This document shows, one piece after another, positions 50,250-60,279 of a stretch of 64,000 bases of DNA. The notes under the pieces were generated by a model. That model made no database searches. It saw nothing but the letters and a program-made list of their open reading frames with translations, and had not been told where the DNA came from. This DNA comes from RBG-16-66-20 sp964564865 (lineage in GTDB: Bacteria; Pseudomonadota; Gammaproteobacteria; Burkholderiales; SG8-39). Numbering within the stretch: position 1 is the first letter of the stretch; each line of letters opens with the position of its first letter. A program made the translations under genes and the position numbers. The DNA is taken from NCBI GenBank assembly GCA_964564865.1, contig CAZMDA010000006.1, forward strand, positions 22,283-86,282. Reading direction: 5' to 3'.

Positions 50250-52076
50250 GTGGTCTACGGCGACATCGGCACCAGTCCCCTGTACGCCGTCAAGGAAACC
50301 TTCGCGCCGGGCCACGGCATCGCCCTCACCACCGCCAACGTGCTGGGCGGGCTGTCCGCGATCTTCTGGGTGCTGGTGATCGTGGTGTCGCTCAAGTACG
50401 TGGTGCTGGTGATGCGCGCCGACAACCGGGGCGAGGGCGGCACCATGGCGCTGATCGCGCTCGCCAGCGCGGCGGTGCGCGAGCGGCCGGCGTGGCGGCG
50501 CTTCGTCATCGCGGTGGGCCTGTTCGGCGCGGCGCTGTTCTTCGGCGAGGCGGTGCTCACGCCCGCGATCTCGGTGGTCTCCGCGGTCGAGGGGCTGGAG
50601 GTCGGCACCGCGGCGTTCAAGCCCTGGGTGCTGCCGATCGCGGCGGGCGTGATCATCGGCCTGTTCCTGTTCCAGCGCCACGGCACCGCGGTCGTCGGCA
50701 CGCTGTTCGGCCCGGTCTGCCTGGCGTGGTTCATCGCCCTGGGCGCGATCGGCGCCTGGAACATCGTCCAGAACCCGGTGGTGTTCGAGGCCCTCAACCC
50801 GCTGCACGCGCTAGGGTTCGTCACCGGCCACGGCTTCGCCTCGTTCGTGGTGCTGGGCGCGGTGCTGCTCGCCTTCACCGGCGCCGAGGCGCTGTACGCC
50901 GACATGGGGCACTTCGGCCGCTGGCCGATCCGCGCCGCGTGGTTCGGCGTCGTGCTGCCCGGGCTGGTGCTCAACTACTTCGGCCAGGGCGCGCTGCTGA
51001 TCGCCAACCCCAAGGCGGTGGAGAACCCGTTCTTCCTCGCCGTGCCGGGCTGGGCGCTGTACCCGATGGTGGCGCTCGCCACCGCGGCCACGGTGATCGC
51101 CTCGCAGGCGACCATCACCGGCGCGTACTCGCTGGCGCGGCAGGCGATCCAGCTGGGCTTCCTGCCGCGCCTGAACATCATCCAGACCTCGGCGCGCCGG
51201 TTCGGCCAGATCTACATCCCCGCGGTGAACTGGATCCTGCTCGTCCTGGTGCTGGCGGCGGTGTTCGGCTTCGGCTCCTCGACGCGCCTCGCCTCGGCCT
51301 ACGGCATCGCGGTCACCGGCACCATGACCATCACCACGGTGCTCACGTTCTTCGTCACCTACTACCACTGGCGCCTGCCGCTGCCGCTGTGCGTGTTCGC
51401 CACCGGCTTCTTCTTCGCCATCGACATCGCGTTCTTCTCCTCGGCGCTGCTCAAGACCTTCGAGGGCGGCTGGTTCCCGCTGGTCCTCGGCCTGGCGATG
51501 TTCGTGGTCATGACGACGTGGCGCAACGGCCGCCGCATCCTGTTCCAGCGCCTGACGGCCTCGTCGGTGCCGCTCGCGCCGTTCCTGGAGTCGCTGTTCC
51601 GCGACCCGCCGCAGCGGGTGCCCGGCACCGCGGTGTTCCTCACCGCGACGCCGGAGGCCACGCCCAACGCGCTGCTGCACAACCTGAACCACAACAAGGT
51701 GGTGCACGAGCAGGTGGTGTTCCTGACCGTGGAGGTGCTCGACCAGCCCTGGGTGCCGTTCGCCGAGCGCGTGCGTGTCGACCGCCTCGGCCACGGCTGC
51801 CTGCGGGTCACGGTGCGCTTCGGCTTCATGAACCAGCCCGACGTGCCCAAGGCGCTGGAGATCGCCGGAGGCCTGGGGCTGCTCGACTACGAGCCGATGC
51901 AGACCTCGTACTTCCTCAGCCGCGAGACCGTGGTGCCGGTGCGCGGCGAGGGCGGCATGGCGCTGTGGCGCGAGCGGCTGTTCGCGGCGCTGTCGAAGAA
52001 CGCCGGCAACGCCGCGGACTACTTCCGGCTGCCGGCCAACCGGGTGATCGAGCTGGGGACGAAGGTCGAGATCTAG
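50250..52076 (+). CDS. kup: Kup-type potassium uptake permease, start uncertain
   Basis: 608 residues from GTG 50250, with about twelve membrane helices and a C-terminal cytoplasmic domain. VVYGDIGTSPLYAVKETF, NRGEGGTMALIALA and TGAEALYADMGHFG are Kup signatures. Homology (AALTLLALGVVYGD) continues upstream of 50250 in frame to about 50220, but a TGA at 50175 closes the frame and no ATG, GTG or TTG lies between. A good GAAGGA (50210-50215) stands before an ACG at 50220 that would make a normal start if it were ATG. The gene may use a rare start, be weakly expressed, or carry a sequence error. Confidence 0.85.
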   Translation: MVYGDIGTSPLYAVKETFAPGHGIALTTANVLGGLSAIFWVLVIVVSLKYVVLVMRADNRGEGGTMALIALASAAVRERPAWRRFVIAVGLFGAALFFGEAVLTPAISVVSAVEGLEVGTAAFKPWVLPIAAGVIIGLFLFQRHGTAVVGTLFGPVCLAWFIALGAIGAWNIVQNPVVFEALNPLHALGFVTGHGFASFVVLGAVLLAFTGAEALYADMGHFGRWPIRAAWFGVVLPGLVLNYFGQGALLIANPKAVENPFFLAVPGWALYPMVALATAATVIASQATITGAYSLARQAIQLGFLPRLNIIQTSARRFGQIYIPAVNWILLVLVLAAVFGFGSSTRLASAYGIAVTGTMTITTVLTFFVTYYHWRLPLPLCVFATGFFFAIDIAFFSSALLKTFEGGWFPLVLGLAMFVVMTTWRNGRRILFQRLTASSVPLAPFLESLFRDPPQRVPGTAVFLTATPEATPNALLHNLNHNKVVHEQVVFLTVEVLDQPWVPFAERVRVDRLGHGCLRVTVRFGFMNQPDVPKALEIAGGLGLLDYEPMQTSYFLSRETVVPVRGEGGMALWRERLFAALSKNAGNAADYFRLPANRVIELGTKVEI

Positions 52077-52083
52077 CGGCGCG

Positions 52084-53508
52084 CTAGCGCATCAGCTTGG
52101 GCAGGTAGAGCGAGATCACCGGGAACGCGATCAGGATCGCGAGGCGCACGCAGTCGGCGGTGAAGAACGGCAGCACGCCGCGGAACACCGTGCCGGTGGT
52201 CACCTGCGGCAGCAGGGTCTTGAGCACGAACAGGTTCATCCCCACCGGCGGGCTGATGAGGCCGATCTCCACCACCACCACGATCAGGACGCCGAACCAG
52301 ACCGGGTCCAGCCCCAGGTGCACGATGAGCGGGAAGAACACCGGCACCGTGAGCAGGATCATGGACAGCTCCTCCATCGCGGTGCCGAGGATGACGTAGA
52401 TCAGCATGATCACGCCCACCACCGCGATCGGGCTGATGTTCCACTGGGTGACGAAGGCGATCAGGTCCTTCGGCATCGAGGTGATGTTGACGAACTCGGC
52501 GAACATCAGCGCGCCGATCAGGATCAGGAACAGCATGCTGGTGGTGCGCGCGCTCTCCACCAGCGCGGCGTAGAGCGACTTCAGCGTCAGCGAGCGGCGC
52601 GCGGTGGCGAACACCAGCGCGCCGAAGGCGCCGACGCCGGCGCCTTCCACGGCGGTGAACACGCCGCCGTAGATGCCGCCCATCACGAGCACGAACAGCG
52701 CCAGCACGCTGGTGACGCCCTTGTAGATCAGGGACAGGCCGAAGACGGCGAGCGCGCCCAGCACCGCGGCGTCGTCCGACTCCAGCAGGCCCAGGTTGGC
52801 CGAGCCGACCACGGCGACGCCGACCAGGGCGAACCAGCCGAAGCCCTGCAGGGTGGCGAAGCGCTCCTTCCAGCTCACGCGGTCGCCGCGCGGCCCGGCG
52901 GCCGGGTTGCGCCAGGTGACGTAGCGCACCGCGAGGCACAGCAGGGCGACGGCGAGGATGCCGGGCAGGATGCCGGCGGCGAACAGCTGGCCGATGCTGG
53001 TGCCGGTCATGATGCCGTAGATCACCAGGATGGTGGAGGGCGGGATCAGGATGCCGAGGGTGCCGCCCGAGGCGATGGCGCCGGCGGCGAGCGCATCCGA
53101 GTAGCCGTACTTCTTCATCGAGGGGTAGGCGACCTTGGCGAAGGTGGCCGCGGTGGCGATGGACGAGCCGCAGATGGCGCCGAAGCCGCCGCAGGCCACG
53201 ATGGTGGCCATGGCGAGGCCGCCCTTCAGGTGGCCGATGAAGGCGTAGGCGGCGCGGAACAGCTCCTGCGACATGCCGGCGCGGGTGACCAGGTTGCCCA
53301 TCAGGATGAACAGTGGGATCACCGACAGGGTGTAGTTGCGGCCGGTCTCGTAGATCTTGGTCTGCGCCGTCGCGAGCGCGGCGCCCCAGCTCCAGTCGCG
53401 CACGTAGGCGTAGCCCACGATGCCGACGATGCCCATCGCCAGCGCGATCGGGATGCGCACGAAGGCGAGCAGCAGCATCGCCAGGAGTCCGACCAGGGCC
53501 TCGGTCAT
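52084..53508 (-). CDS. dctM: TRAP transporter large permease subunit (DctM type)
   Basis: 474 residues, twelve or more helices. ACGGFGAICGSSIATAATFAKV, SGGTLGILIPPSTILVIYG and EIGLISPPVGMNLFVLK are DctM signatures. An extra hydrophilic/hydrophobic stretch between about 200 and 290 (WRNPAAGPRGDRVSWKERF onward) makes it longer than its counterpart at 12873. Third gene of a minus-strand dctP-dctQ-dctM operon; 13 bases after dctQ. Substrate unknown. Confidence 0.93.
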   Translation of the reverse strand: MTEALVGLLAMLLLAFVRIPIALAMGIVGIVGYAYVRDWSWGAALATAQTKIYETGRNYTLSVIPLFILMGNLVTRAGMSQELFRAAYAFIGHLKGGLAMATIVACGGFGAICGSSIATAATFAKVAYPSMKKYGYSDALAAGAIASGGTLGILIPPSTILVIYGIMTGTSIGQLFAAGILPGILAVALLCLAVRYVTWRNPAAGPRGDRVSWKERFATLQGFGWFALVGVAVVGSANLGLLESDDAAVLGALAVFGLSLIYKGVTSVLALFVLVMGGIYGGVFTAVEGAGVGAFGALVFATARRSLTLKSLYAALVESARTTSMLFLILIGALMFAEFVNITSMPKDLIAFVTQWNISPIAVVGVIMLIYVILGTAMEELSMILLTVPVFFPLIVHLGLDPVWFGVLIVVVVEIGLISPPVGMNLFVLKTLLPQVTTGTVFRGVLPFFTADCVRLAILIAFPVISLYLPKLMR

Positions 53509-53521
53509 GGGGTCGGGGCGC

Positions 53522-54022
53522 TCAGGTGGTGGCCTGGTTGGCGGCGCCCTCGCCCGGGGCGAACACCTTGTAGACGTGGATCAGCCCGGTGAGGGCGATC
53601 ATCGCGTCCATGAAGTAGACGAAGGGCCCGACGGTGATGCGCAGCACGTCGGTGGTGTCGCCGTAGGAGGCGATGCGCCCGGCCTTGATCCAGACCTGCC
53701 AGGCGAGGAAGAACATCACCGCCGCGCACAGCGCGTGCACCACGCGCACCAGCACCCGCTGCGCGGCCGGCGGCAGGATGCGGTCGATGAAGTCCATGGT
53801 GACGTGCTCGTCGGCGTGCGACACCAGCGGCAGGCCGGCGAAGATCAGCACCAGCAGCATGAGCTCGGTGATCTCGAAGCCGCCGCGGATCGGGCGGTTG
53901 AGGAGATAGCGCGCCACCACGTCCACGAAGGTGAGCAGCATCATGCCCACCAGCAGGATGGACGAGGCGACGCCCAGCACCGCGTCGAAGCGGCGCTCCC
54001 AGGCGCTCGGGGCCGTGGTCAT
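53522..54022 (-). CDS. dctQ: TRAP transporter small membrane subunit (DctQ type)
   Basis: 166 residues with four hydrophobic helices. TFVDVVARYLLNRPIRGGFEITELMLL (in parts) and LPLVSHADEHVTMDFI are typical DctQ elements. Partner of the dctM gene downstream. A strong stem-loop in the 67-base gap separates it from dctP. Confidence 0.9.
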   Translation of the reverse strand: MTTAPSAWERRFDAVLGVASSILLVGMMLLTFVDVVARYLLNRPIRGGFEITELMLLVLIFAGLPLVSHADEHVTMDFIDRILPPAAQRVLVRVVHALCAAVMFFLAWQVWIKAGRIASYGDTTDVLRITVGPFVYFMDAMIALTGLIHVYKVFAPGEGAANQATT

Positions 54023-54047
54023 CGGGAGGGGGATGTCCGGAAAAGGA

Positions 54048-54073
54048 AAGGGCGCGGATCGCTCCGCGCCCTT
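54048..54073 (-). terminator. Stem-loop between dctP and dctQ (attenuator/processing site)
   Basis: AAGGGCGCGGA pairs perfectly over 11 bases with TCCGCGCCCTT around a 4-base loop. On the transcribed minus strand it is followed by TTTCCTTTTCC. Likely a partial terminator or 3' stabiliser giving more dctP than dctQM. Confidence 0.65.
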
Positions 54074-54089
54074 CGCCGCAAGCCGGGGC

Positions 54090-55106
54090 CTACTGCCCGG
54101 CCTCGACCTTCTTCAGCTCGGCGCGGAACTCGTCCAGCACCGCCCTCGCGTTGGGCAGCTTGGCGCTCGCTTGCTTGATCCAGTCCTCGATGATCGGCCC
54201 GCTGCGCTTCTGCGCCTCGGCCCGCATCGCCGCGTCCGCGGTGACGATGTTGGCGCCCGCGGCCTTGAGCGCCGCCAGGCCCGCCTGGTCGGCGGTATCC
54301 CAGGACTTGCCGTTGGAGCGCGCGGCGGCTTCGCCCGCCATCTTGGTGATGATGTCCTGGTCCTGCTTGGCGAGCTTGTCCCACTTGCCCTGGTTCATGA
54401 AGAAGCCGAACGCCGAGCTGTACAGGCCGCCGGGGAACACCGTGGCCTGGCCGATCACCTTGTCCAGCTTGAACGAGACGATGGACTCGAACGGGAAGAA
54501 CACGCCGTCGGCGACGCCCGAGTTGAGCAGCTCGTAGGACTCCGGCGCCGGCTTGACGAACGCCGAGGCACCCAGGGCGTTGGCGACCCTCTCGGCGATG
54601 CCGCCGCCGGTGCGGATCTTCTGGTTCTTGAACTCGTCCAGGGACTTGATCGGCTTCTTGGTGAACATCTGGCCCGGGCCATGGGTCCAGACCGCCAGCA
54701 GCTTGACGCCGTTGTACTCGCCCACCTTGTGGAAGTGCTTCCAGTGGATGCGCGAGAACGCCACCGAATTGATCTCGGCGGTCGCGCCGGCGCCGGGCAG
54801 CTCGGCCATCAGCGGCAGGATGTGCCGCGCCGGGGTGTAGCTGGCGGTGACATAGGACATGTCCATCAGGCCGTCCCGCACCGCATCAAAAGTGCCTTGC
54901 GGGGCCGAGGGATGCTTGGGCAGGGATTGGAACTTGACGCGCCCGCCGGTCGCCTTTTCCACGTCGGCGGCCCATTTCTGCTGCCACAGGGTCAGGTGGT
55001 GGGTGGGCGGCACCCAGGACGAGAAGGTGAGCGGGGCCTGCGCCAGCGCGGGCATCGAGAACGCCGAGCCGACGAGCGCGGCGAGGACGGTACGGTGAAG
55101 CTTCAT
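54090..55106 (-). CDS. dctP: TRAP transporter periplasmic substrate-binding protein (DctP type)
   Basis: 338 residues; signal peptide 1-22 (SAFSMPALAQA). Family elements are FSSWVPPTHHLTLWQQKWAADVEKATGGRV (in parts), DEFKNQKIRTGGGIAERVANALG with the ligand-binding Arg, and ELLNSGVADGVFFPFESI. First gene of the operon, ATG preceded by AGGAGG. The aromatic/Gly-rich IRTGGG in place of the usual IR(V/T)P suggests a ligand other than simple C4-dicarboxylates; this is tentative. Confidence 0.92.
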   Translation of the reverse strand: MKLHRTVLAALVGSAFSMPALAQAPLTFSSWVPPTHHLTLWQQKWAADVEKATGGRVKFQSLPKHPSAPQGTFDAVRDGLMDMSYVTASYTPARHILPLMAELPGAGATAEINSVAFSRIHWKHFHKVGEYNGVKLLAVWTHGPGQMFTKKPIKSLDEFKNQKIRTGGGIAERVANALGASAFVKPAPESYELLNSGVADGVFFPFESIVSFKLDKVIGQATVFPGGLYSSAFGFFMNQGKWDKLAKQDQDIITKMAGEAAARSNGKSWDTADQAGLAALKAAGANIVTADAAMRAEAQKRSGPIIEDWIKQASAKLPNARAVLDEFRAELKKVEAGQ

Positions 55107-55303
55107 GTCGGGACTCCTCCTTAAGGAGGCCGTAGTCTAACAGCGCCTCCGGCGTCTCGCCATCGCGCCGGATGGGCGAGCGGAAGCGCGAATTTCGCGC
55201 AACGATGCGCGTGCAAAGGACTTTTCCGCGCGCGCCGATCGCAAGCGCGACATCGCAGGCGCCGCGCGCGCGCATTGCGCGGGAGAAAAATCCGGCGCGG
55301 CGA

Positions 55304-55332
55304 TTGTTTTCGGAAATCGATCTCGCTATGAT
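55304..55332 (+). promoter_or_regulatory. Sigma-70 promoter for the HU gene
   Basis: TTGTTT (55304-55309), a 17-base spacer and TATGAT (55327-55332), 72 bases before the HU ATG. The remaining gap from 55107 to 55303 shows only GC-rich DNA with a run of CG repeats and no gene. Confidence 0.6.
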
Positions 55333-55403
55333 TCACGCTCCGTCGCGAAGCGCATGCGCGGGCAAGACCCGGGCGGAATCTGACAGGGTCACAGGGAGAA
55401 CGC

Positions 55404-55694
55404 ATGGCATCGGTGGTCACCAAGTCGGATCTCGTGGTCGCGGCGGCGCGCGCGGGCAATCTCTCCAAGGTCGCGGCGGGCGACGCGGTCAACGCGGTGT
55501 TCGACGCCATCGTCGCCAACGTCGCGCGCGGCAAGCGGGTCACGGTGGTCGGCTTCGGCACCTTCATGCCGCGCAAGAGGAAGGCCCGCGCCGGCCGCAG
55601 CCCGGCCAACGGCAAGGAAATCCGCATCACCGCCAAGACCGTGCCGGCCTTCTGCGCCGGCCAGGGCTTCAAGGACCGGGTGGGCGAGCGCTAG
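55404..55694 (+). CDS. HU family DNA-binding protein
   Basis: 96 residues. TKSDLVVAAARAGNLSKVAAGDAVNAVF forms the helical dimer body; VGFGTFMPRKRKARAGRSPANGKEI (in parts) is the DNA-binding beta arm with the conserved GFGTF and RxxRxGRNP-type segment, here GRSPANG. Packs and bends DNA. Monocistronic with its own promoter and a probable terminator. Confidence 0.94.
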   Translation: MASVVTKSDLVVAAARAGNLSKVAAGDAVNAVFDAIVANVARGKRVTVVGFGTFMPRKRKARAGRSPANGKEIRITAKTVPAFCAGQGFKDRVGER

Positions 55695-55702
55695 TTTCCA
55701 CC

Positions 55703-55736
55703 GGCCGTGAGGTTCGCCTCGCAGCCCCTTGTTTTT
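55703..55736 (+). terminator. Probable terminator after the HU gene
   Basis: GGC-C-GTGAGG pairs with CCTCGC-A-GCC around a TTCG tetraloop with one mismatch, followed by CCTTGTTTTT ending at 55736. Confidence 0.5.
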
Positions 55737-55780
55737 CCGGTTATTGCAAAGCACAAGGCGAGTAGGCAGAATCCGGCGGC

Positions 55781-56359
55781 ATGGACGGTCCGCTGATCCT
55801 GACGCTCGATAGCCACGGCATCCCGCACCGCTGGGTCAGCTGGCAGCAGGCCTGCTTCTACTACGCCAAGAACCTGGTCGCCTGGACCCTGGGCGAGCGC
55901 ACCTTCACCTTCTACGGCGGCCTGTCCCGCGCCACCGGCACCCGCTCCAGCATCACCGCGCACTCCATCATCGCCATCCGCGGCAAGGCGCTGGCGGCCA
56001 AGGGCTTCAACCAGGTGCCGCCGCTCAACAACCGGGAGCTGTTCCGCCGCGACCGCCACATGTGCGCCTACTGCGGCGGCGAGTTCAACTACTTCCGCCT
56101 GACGCGCGACCACATCCGCCCGCTGTCGCGCGGCGGCCGCGACACCTGGATGAACGTCGTCACCGCCTGCCGGCACTGCAACGGCCACAAGCGCAACCGG
56201 CTGCCGGAGGAGGCGGACATGGAGCTGCTCTACGCGCCCTACGTCCCCAACAAGGCGGAATACCTGATCCTCACCAACCGCCGCATCCTGTCGGACCAGA
56301 TGGGGTTCCTGCGCCAGCACGTGGCGGAGCATTCGCGCCTGATGCTGGTGCCGGCCTAG
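55781..56359 (+). CDS. HNH endonuclease family protein
   Basis: 192 residues. The HNH domain spans 90-140: Cys95/Cys98 and Cys130/Cys133 bind zinc, Asp110-His111 and Asn125 form the active site (RDHIRPLSRGG, WMNVVTACRHCN). The N-terminal 85 residues are a conserved extension (ILTLDSHGIPHRWVSWQQA) seen in chromosomal HNH proteins of betaproteobacteria, not in mobile introns. The role is unknown; a DNA maintenance function is plausible. It precedes two genes that include a DNA glycosylase. Confidence 0.87.
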   Translation: MDGPLILTLDSHGIPHRWVSWQQACFYYAKNLVAWTLGERTFTFYGGLSRATGTRSSITAHSIIAIRGKALAAKGFNQVPPLNNRELFRRDRHMCAYCGGEFNYFRLTRDHIRPLSRGGRDTWMNVVTACRHCNGHKRNRLPEEADMELLYAPYVPNKAEYLILTNRRILSDQMGFLRQHVAEHSRLMLVPA

Positions 56360-56408
56360 GGCCGCGGCCCGGCCTGCCGTCGCCCGCGCCATCGCGCCCG
56401 CCCTCGCC

Positions 56409-57422
56409 ATGCCGGACTTCTGGCGCAGCAGCGGCTACCACCTGCTGGAGAAGGATCCGGCCGGCCGGCTGCGGGTGAGCGACGATTTCCTGCGCGCCTA
56501 CTACCTCAGGCCGGAGATCCACCCGGTGGAGGAATCCTGCGACGCCGAGCATGCCCTGCACGAAGCCCTGATGCGGGAGCCGCGCCGGGCGGTGGCGCCG
56601 GCGGAGCTCGACGCCATCGCCGACGCCGACGCGCGCGACAACTACCGGATCCTGCTGCGGTTCCGGGAGCGCCTGCTGGCGGCGGGCACGGTGGAGGCCT
56701 GCTACGCGGGCTTGTTCAAGGGGCAGGGCGTCGACGTGCCGCCCCTGTTCGTCGAGCAGCTGGCGCACGTGATCCTGCGCAACATCCTCGAGGGCTGCGA
56801 GGATCCGCTGCAGGCGCGCGCCGCGGAACTGTTCTTCCGCGAGCAGAAGGCGAGCCTGAAGGACGGCCACGTGCTGCTCGCGGACCTGGAGACGGTCGAG
56901 ATGCACGCCTCGGGCAACCAGTTCGGCAGCCTGGGGCGGCTGATCGTGGAGGCCCAGGGCACGCTCGGCACCGTGAACCTGGACGTGCTGGACCGCAACA
57001 ACGCCGCGTCGTACTGGGAGCGCCACTCTCGCCATGACACGGTGATCAGCGTCACCTACGGCCGGCCGGCGCTGGATGCGCTGTGCCGGGTGATCGAGGC
57101 CTGGGTGGCGCACTTCACCGGCACGGTGGTCAGCGTCAAGCCGCTGCGCAAGATCGAGGAAGCCCGCTGGGCCTGGCACATCGGACTGGACGCGGAGTCC
57201 ACGGCGATCCTGAACGACCTCTGGAACGGAACCGAAGTGGAGCAGGGCCGGATGCGCCGCATCCTCGCGCTGTTCCGCATGGAGTTCGCCGACCCGGCGG
57301 CGATGCGCGCGGACATCGCCGGCAGGCCGGTCTACCTCGCCCTGTCCTCGAGCGAGGCCGACGTGGTCCGGTTCAAGCCGCAGAACCTGCTCACCAACCT
57401 GCCGCTGGCGGCGCGCTCGTGA
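56409..57422 (+). CDS. DUF6352-like hypothetical protein
   Basis: 337 residues. It begins PDFWRSSGYHLLEKDPAGRLRVSDDFLRAYYLRPEI (in parts), which I associate with DUF6352, a betaproteobacterial family of unknown role. An all-alpha region to about 160 is followed by a mixed region (TVISVTYGRPALDALCRVIEAW, YLALSSSEADVVRFKPQNLL). No catalytic motif or membrane segment is seen. It overlaps the downstream AlkA-type glycosylase gene by 4 bases (GTGA), suggesting a joint function. Confidence 0.65.
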   Translation: MPDFWRSSGYHLLEKDPAGRLRVSDDFLRAYYLRPEIHPVEESCDAEHALHEALMREPRRAVAPAELDAIADADARDNYRILLRFRERLLAAGTVEACYAGLFKGQGVDVPPLFVEQLAHVILRNILEGCEDPLQARAAELFFREQKASLKDGHVLLADLETVEMHASGNQFGSLGRLIVEAQGTLGTVNLDVLDRNNAASYWERHSRHDTVISVTYGRPALDALCRVIEAWVAHFTGTVVSVKPLRKIEEARWAWHIGLDAESTAILNDLWNGTEVEQGRMRRILALFRMEFADPAAMRADIAGRPVYLALSSSEADVVRFKPQNLLTNLPLAARS

Positions 57423-58036
57423 AGCCGGAGTTCTGGAGCCGCGCGAAGCGCTCCCTGGCGCGGCGCGACCCGGTGCTGGGCGGCATCATGCGCAGCTATC
57501 CCGGCATCGCGCTCGAGCGGCGCGGCGAGCCGTTCATGACCCTGGCGCGCGCCATCGTCGGCCAGCAGATCTCGGTCAAGGCGGCGCAGAGCGTGTGGAA
57601 CCGCGTCGTGGACCTGGTGCCGGAGATTACGCCGCACGCGGTGCTGGCGCAGCCGCGCCCGAAGCTGCGCGCCTGCGGCCTGTCGGACCGCAAGACCGAG
57701 TACATCGCCGACCTTGCCAGCCATTTTGCGAACGGCACCGTCCATGTCGCGCGCTGGCCGGAGATGCCCGACGAGGAGGTGATCGCGGAGCTGGTGCAGG
57801 TGCGCGGCATCGGCCGCTGGACCGCGGAGATGTTCCTGATGTTCAACCTGCTGCGCCCGGACGTGTACCCGCTGGACGACCTCGGGCTGCAGAAGGCGAT
57901 CCGGCTGCACTACTTCAAGGGCCGCAAGGTACCCGTCGCCCGCATGCGCCGGCTGGGCGAGGCCTGGGCGCCGTGGCGCTCGGTCGCCACGTGGTACCTG
58001 TGGCGGTCGCTGGACCCCCTGCCGGTGGAATATTGA
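57419..58036 (+). CDS. DNA-3-methyladenine glycosylase, AlkA/HhH-GPD family
   Basis: 205 residues, near the minimal HhH-GPD size. LARAIVGQQISVKAAQSVWNR is the first helical part; the helix-hairpin-helix is LVQVRGIGRWTAEMFLMF (125-142) and the catalytic Asp is in PLDDLGL (153/154). Removes alkylated purines in base excision repair. GTG start at 57419 is coupled to the DUF6352-like gene. accA begins 32 bases later. Confidence 0.9.
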   Translation: MKPEFWSRAKRSLARRDPVLGGIMRSYPGIALERRGEPFMTLARAIVGQQISVKAAQSVWNRVVDLVPEITPHAVLAQPRPKLRACGLSDRKTEYIADLASHFANGTVHVARWPEMPDEEVIAELVQVRGIGRWTAEMFLMFNLLRPDVYPLDDLGLQKAIRLHYFKGRKVPVARMRRLGEAWAPWRSVATWYLWRSLDPLPVEY

Positions 58037-58068
58037 CCGGCCCGCCCCGGGCGTAGAATGGCGCGCCG

Positions 58069-59037
<969 letters not shown>

Positions 59038-60250
59038 GGTCACCGCCGCCGCCCGCGCGGCCCTGGCGGGACTGGACCTGCGGGGCAAGCGCATCGCCGC
59101 CGGGTTCTCCGGCGGCGTGGATTCCACCGTGCTGGTGCATGTGCTGCGGCAACTCGCCCCGGCGTTCGGCTATCGCCTGTCCGCGGTCCACGTCCACCAC
59201 GGCCTGAGCCGGAACGCGGATGCGTGGCGCAGGTCCTGCGCCGCCTTCTGCCGCGAGGCCGGCATTCCATTCACGGCGCGGCGCGTCCGGGTCGTCAGCG
59301 CAGGGAAGGGCCCCGAGGCCGCTGCGCGCGCGGCGCGACGCATGGTGTTCGAAGGCCTGCGCGTCGATGCCATCGCCTTCGGCCACCAGCTGGACGACCA
59401 GGCCGAGACGGTGCTCTTCAACCTGCTGCGTGGGACGGGGCTCGCGGGCGCGAGCGGGATGCCCGCGGTGGGGACGCTCGGGAAGAAGGCGTTGCTGCGG
59501 CCGCTGCTGGCGGTGCCGCGGGAGGCCATCGTCGCCTACGCGAAGGCGCACCGCCTGGCGTGGATCGAGGACGAGTCGAACGCCGACGAGGCGCTGACGC
59601 GGAATTTTCTTCGTCGGCGAATCGGTCCGCTGCTCGCACAGCGTTTTCCGCGCTGGCGCGAGGCGCTGGCGCGCGCGGCGCGGCATTTCTCGACCGCGCG
59701 CCTGGACGAGCGCGCGCTGCTGCGCGAGTTCCTGGCCGGGAAAGGATTGCGCGCGCCGAGCGAGGCGCGGCTGGCGGAGATGCTGCGGCAGATTGCCTCG
59801 GGCAGCCCGCGCATGAAGCTGGAGCACGACGGCGCGGTGCTGCGGAACTACCGCGGGAAAGTGCAGCTGGACAAACCCCTGAAGCCGGATGGATTCAAGC
59901 CGGTGCGCTGGCGCGGCGAGCGCCGGCTGAGCCTGCCGGAACTGGGCGGAGAACTCCGGTTCCGGAAAGTCCGGGGGCGGGGGATCGACCCGGCGCGCGT
60001 CGCCGCCGGGCTGACGGTGAGACTGCGTGCCGCAGGCGACCGGCTGCAACCGGATCCGCGCCGGCCGCGCCGGACCCTGAAGAACCTGTTCCAGGAAGCC
60101 GGGATTCCGGAGTGGCAGCGCGCCAGGTTGCCGCTGCTCGCCAGCGGCGAGGAACTGGTCTGGATGCCGGGGATCGGCGTGCACGCGCCCTATCGGGCCG
60201 GCGCGGGGCAGGCGGGACTGCTGCCGGAATGGCGCCCCGGGCGGCGCTCA

Positions 60251-60272
60251 AATGTGCACGATCGGTAACATT
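60251..60272. repeat. Imperfect palindrome at the tilS/enoyl-CoA hydratase junction
   Basis: AATGT, then GCA, CGATCG, GTA and ACATT: arms AATGT/ACATT and a central CGATCG match, with two mismatched triplets. Close to the 20-base palindrome at 49292-49311 and, like it, supplies a TAA stop at a convergent gene junction. Confidence 0.6.
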
Positions 60273-60279
60273 CCCGGGG

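Noticed and set aside
55140..55300. Small gene or RNA in the GC-rich gap before the HU gene
   Set aside because: No conserved frame, ribosome site or RNA fold was recognised; it looks like spacer upstream of the promoter.
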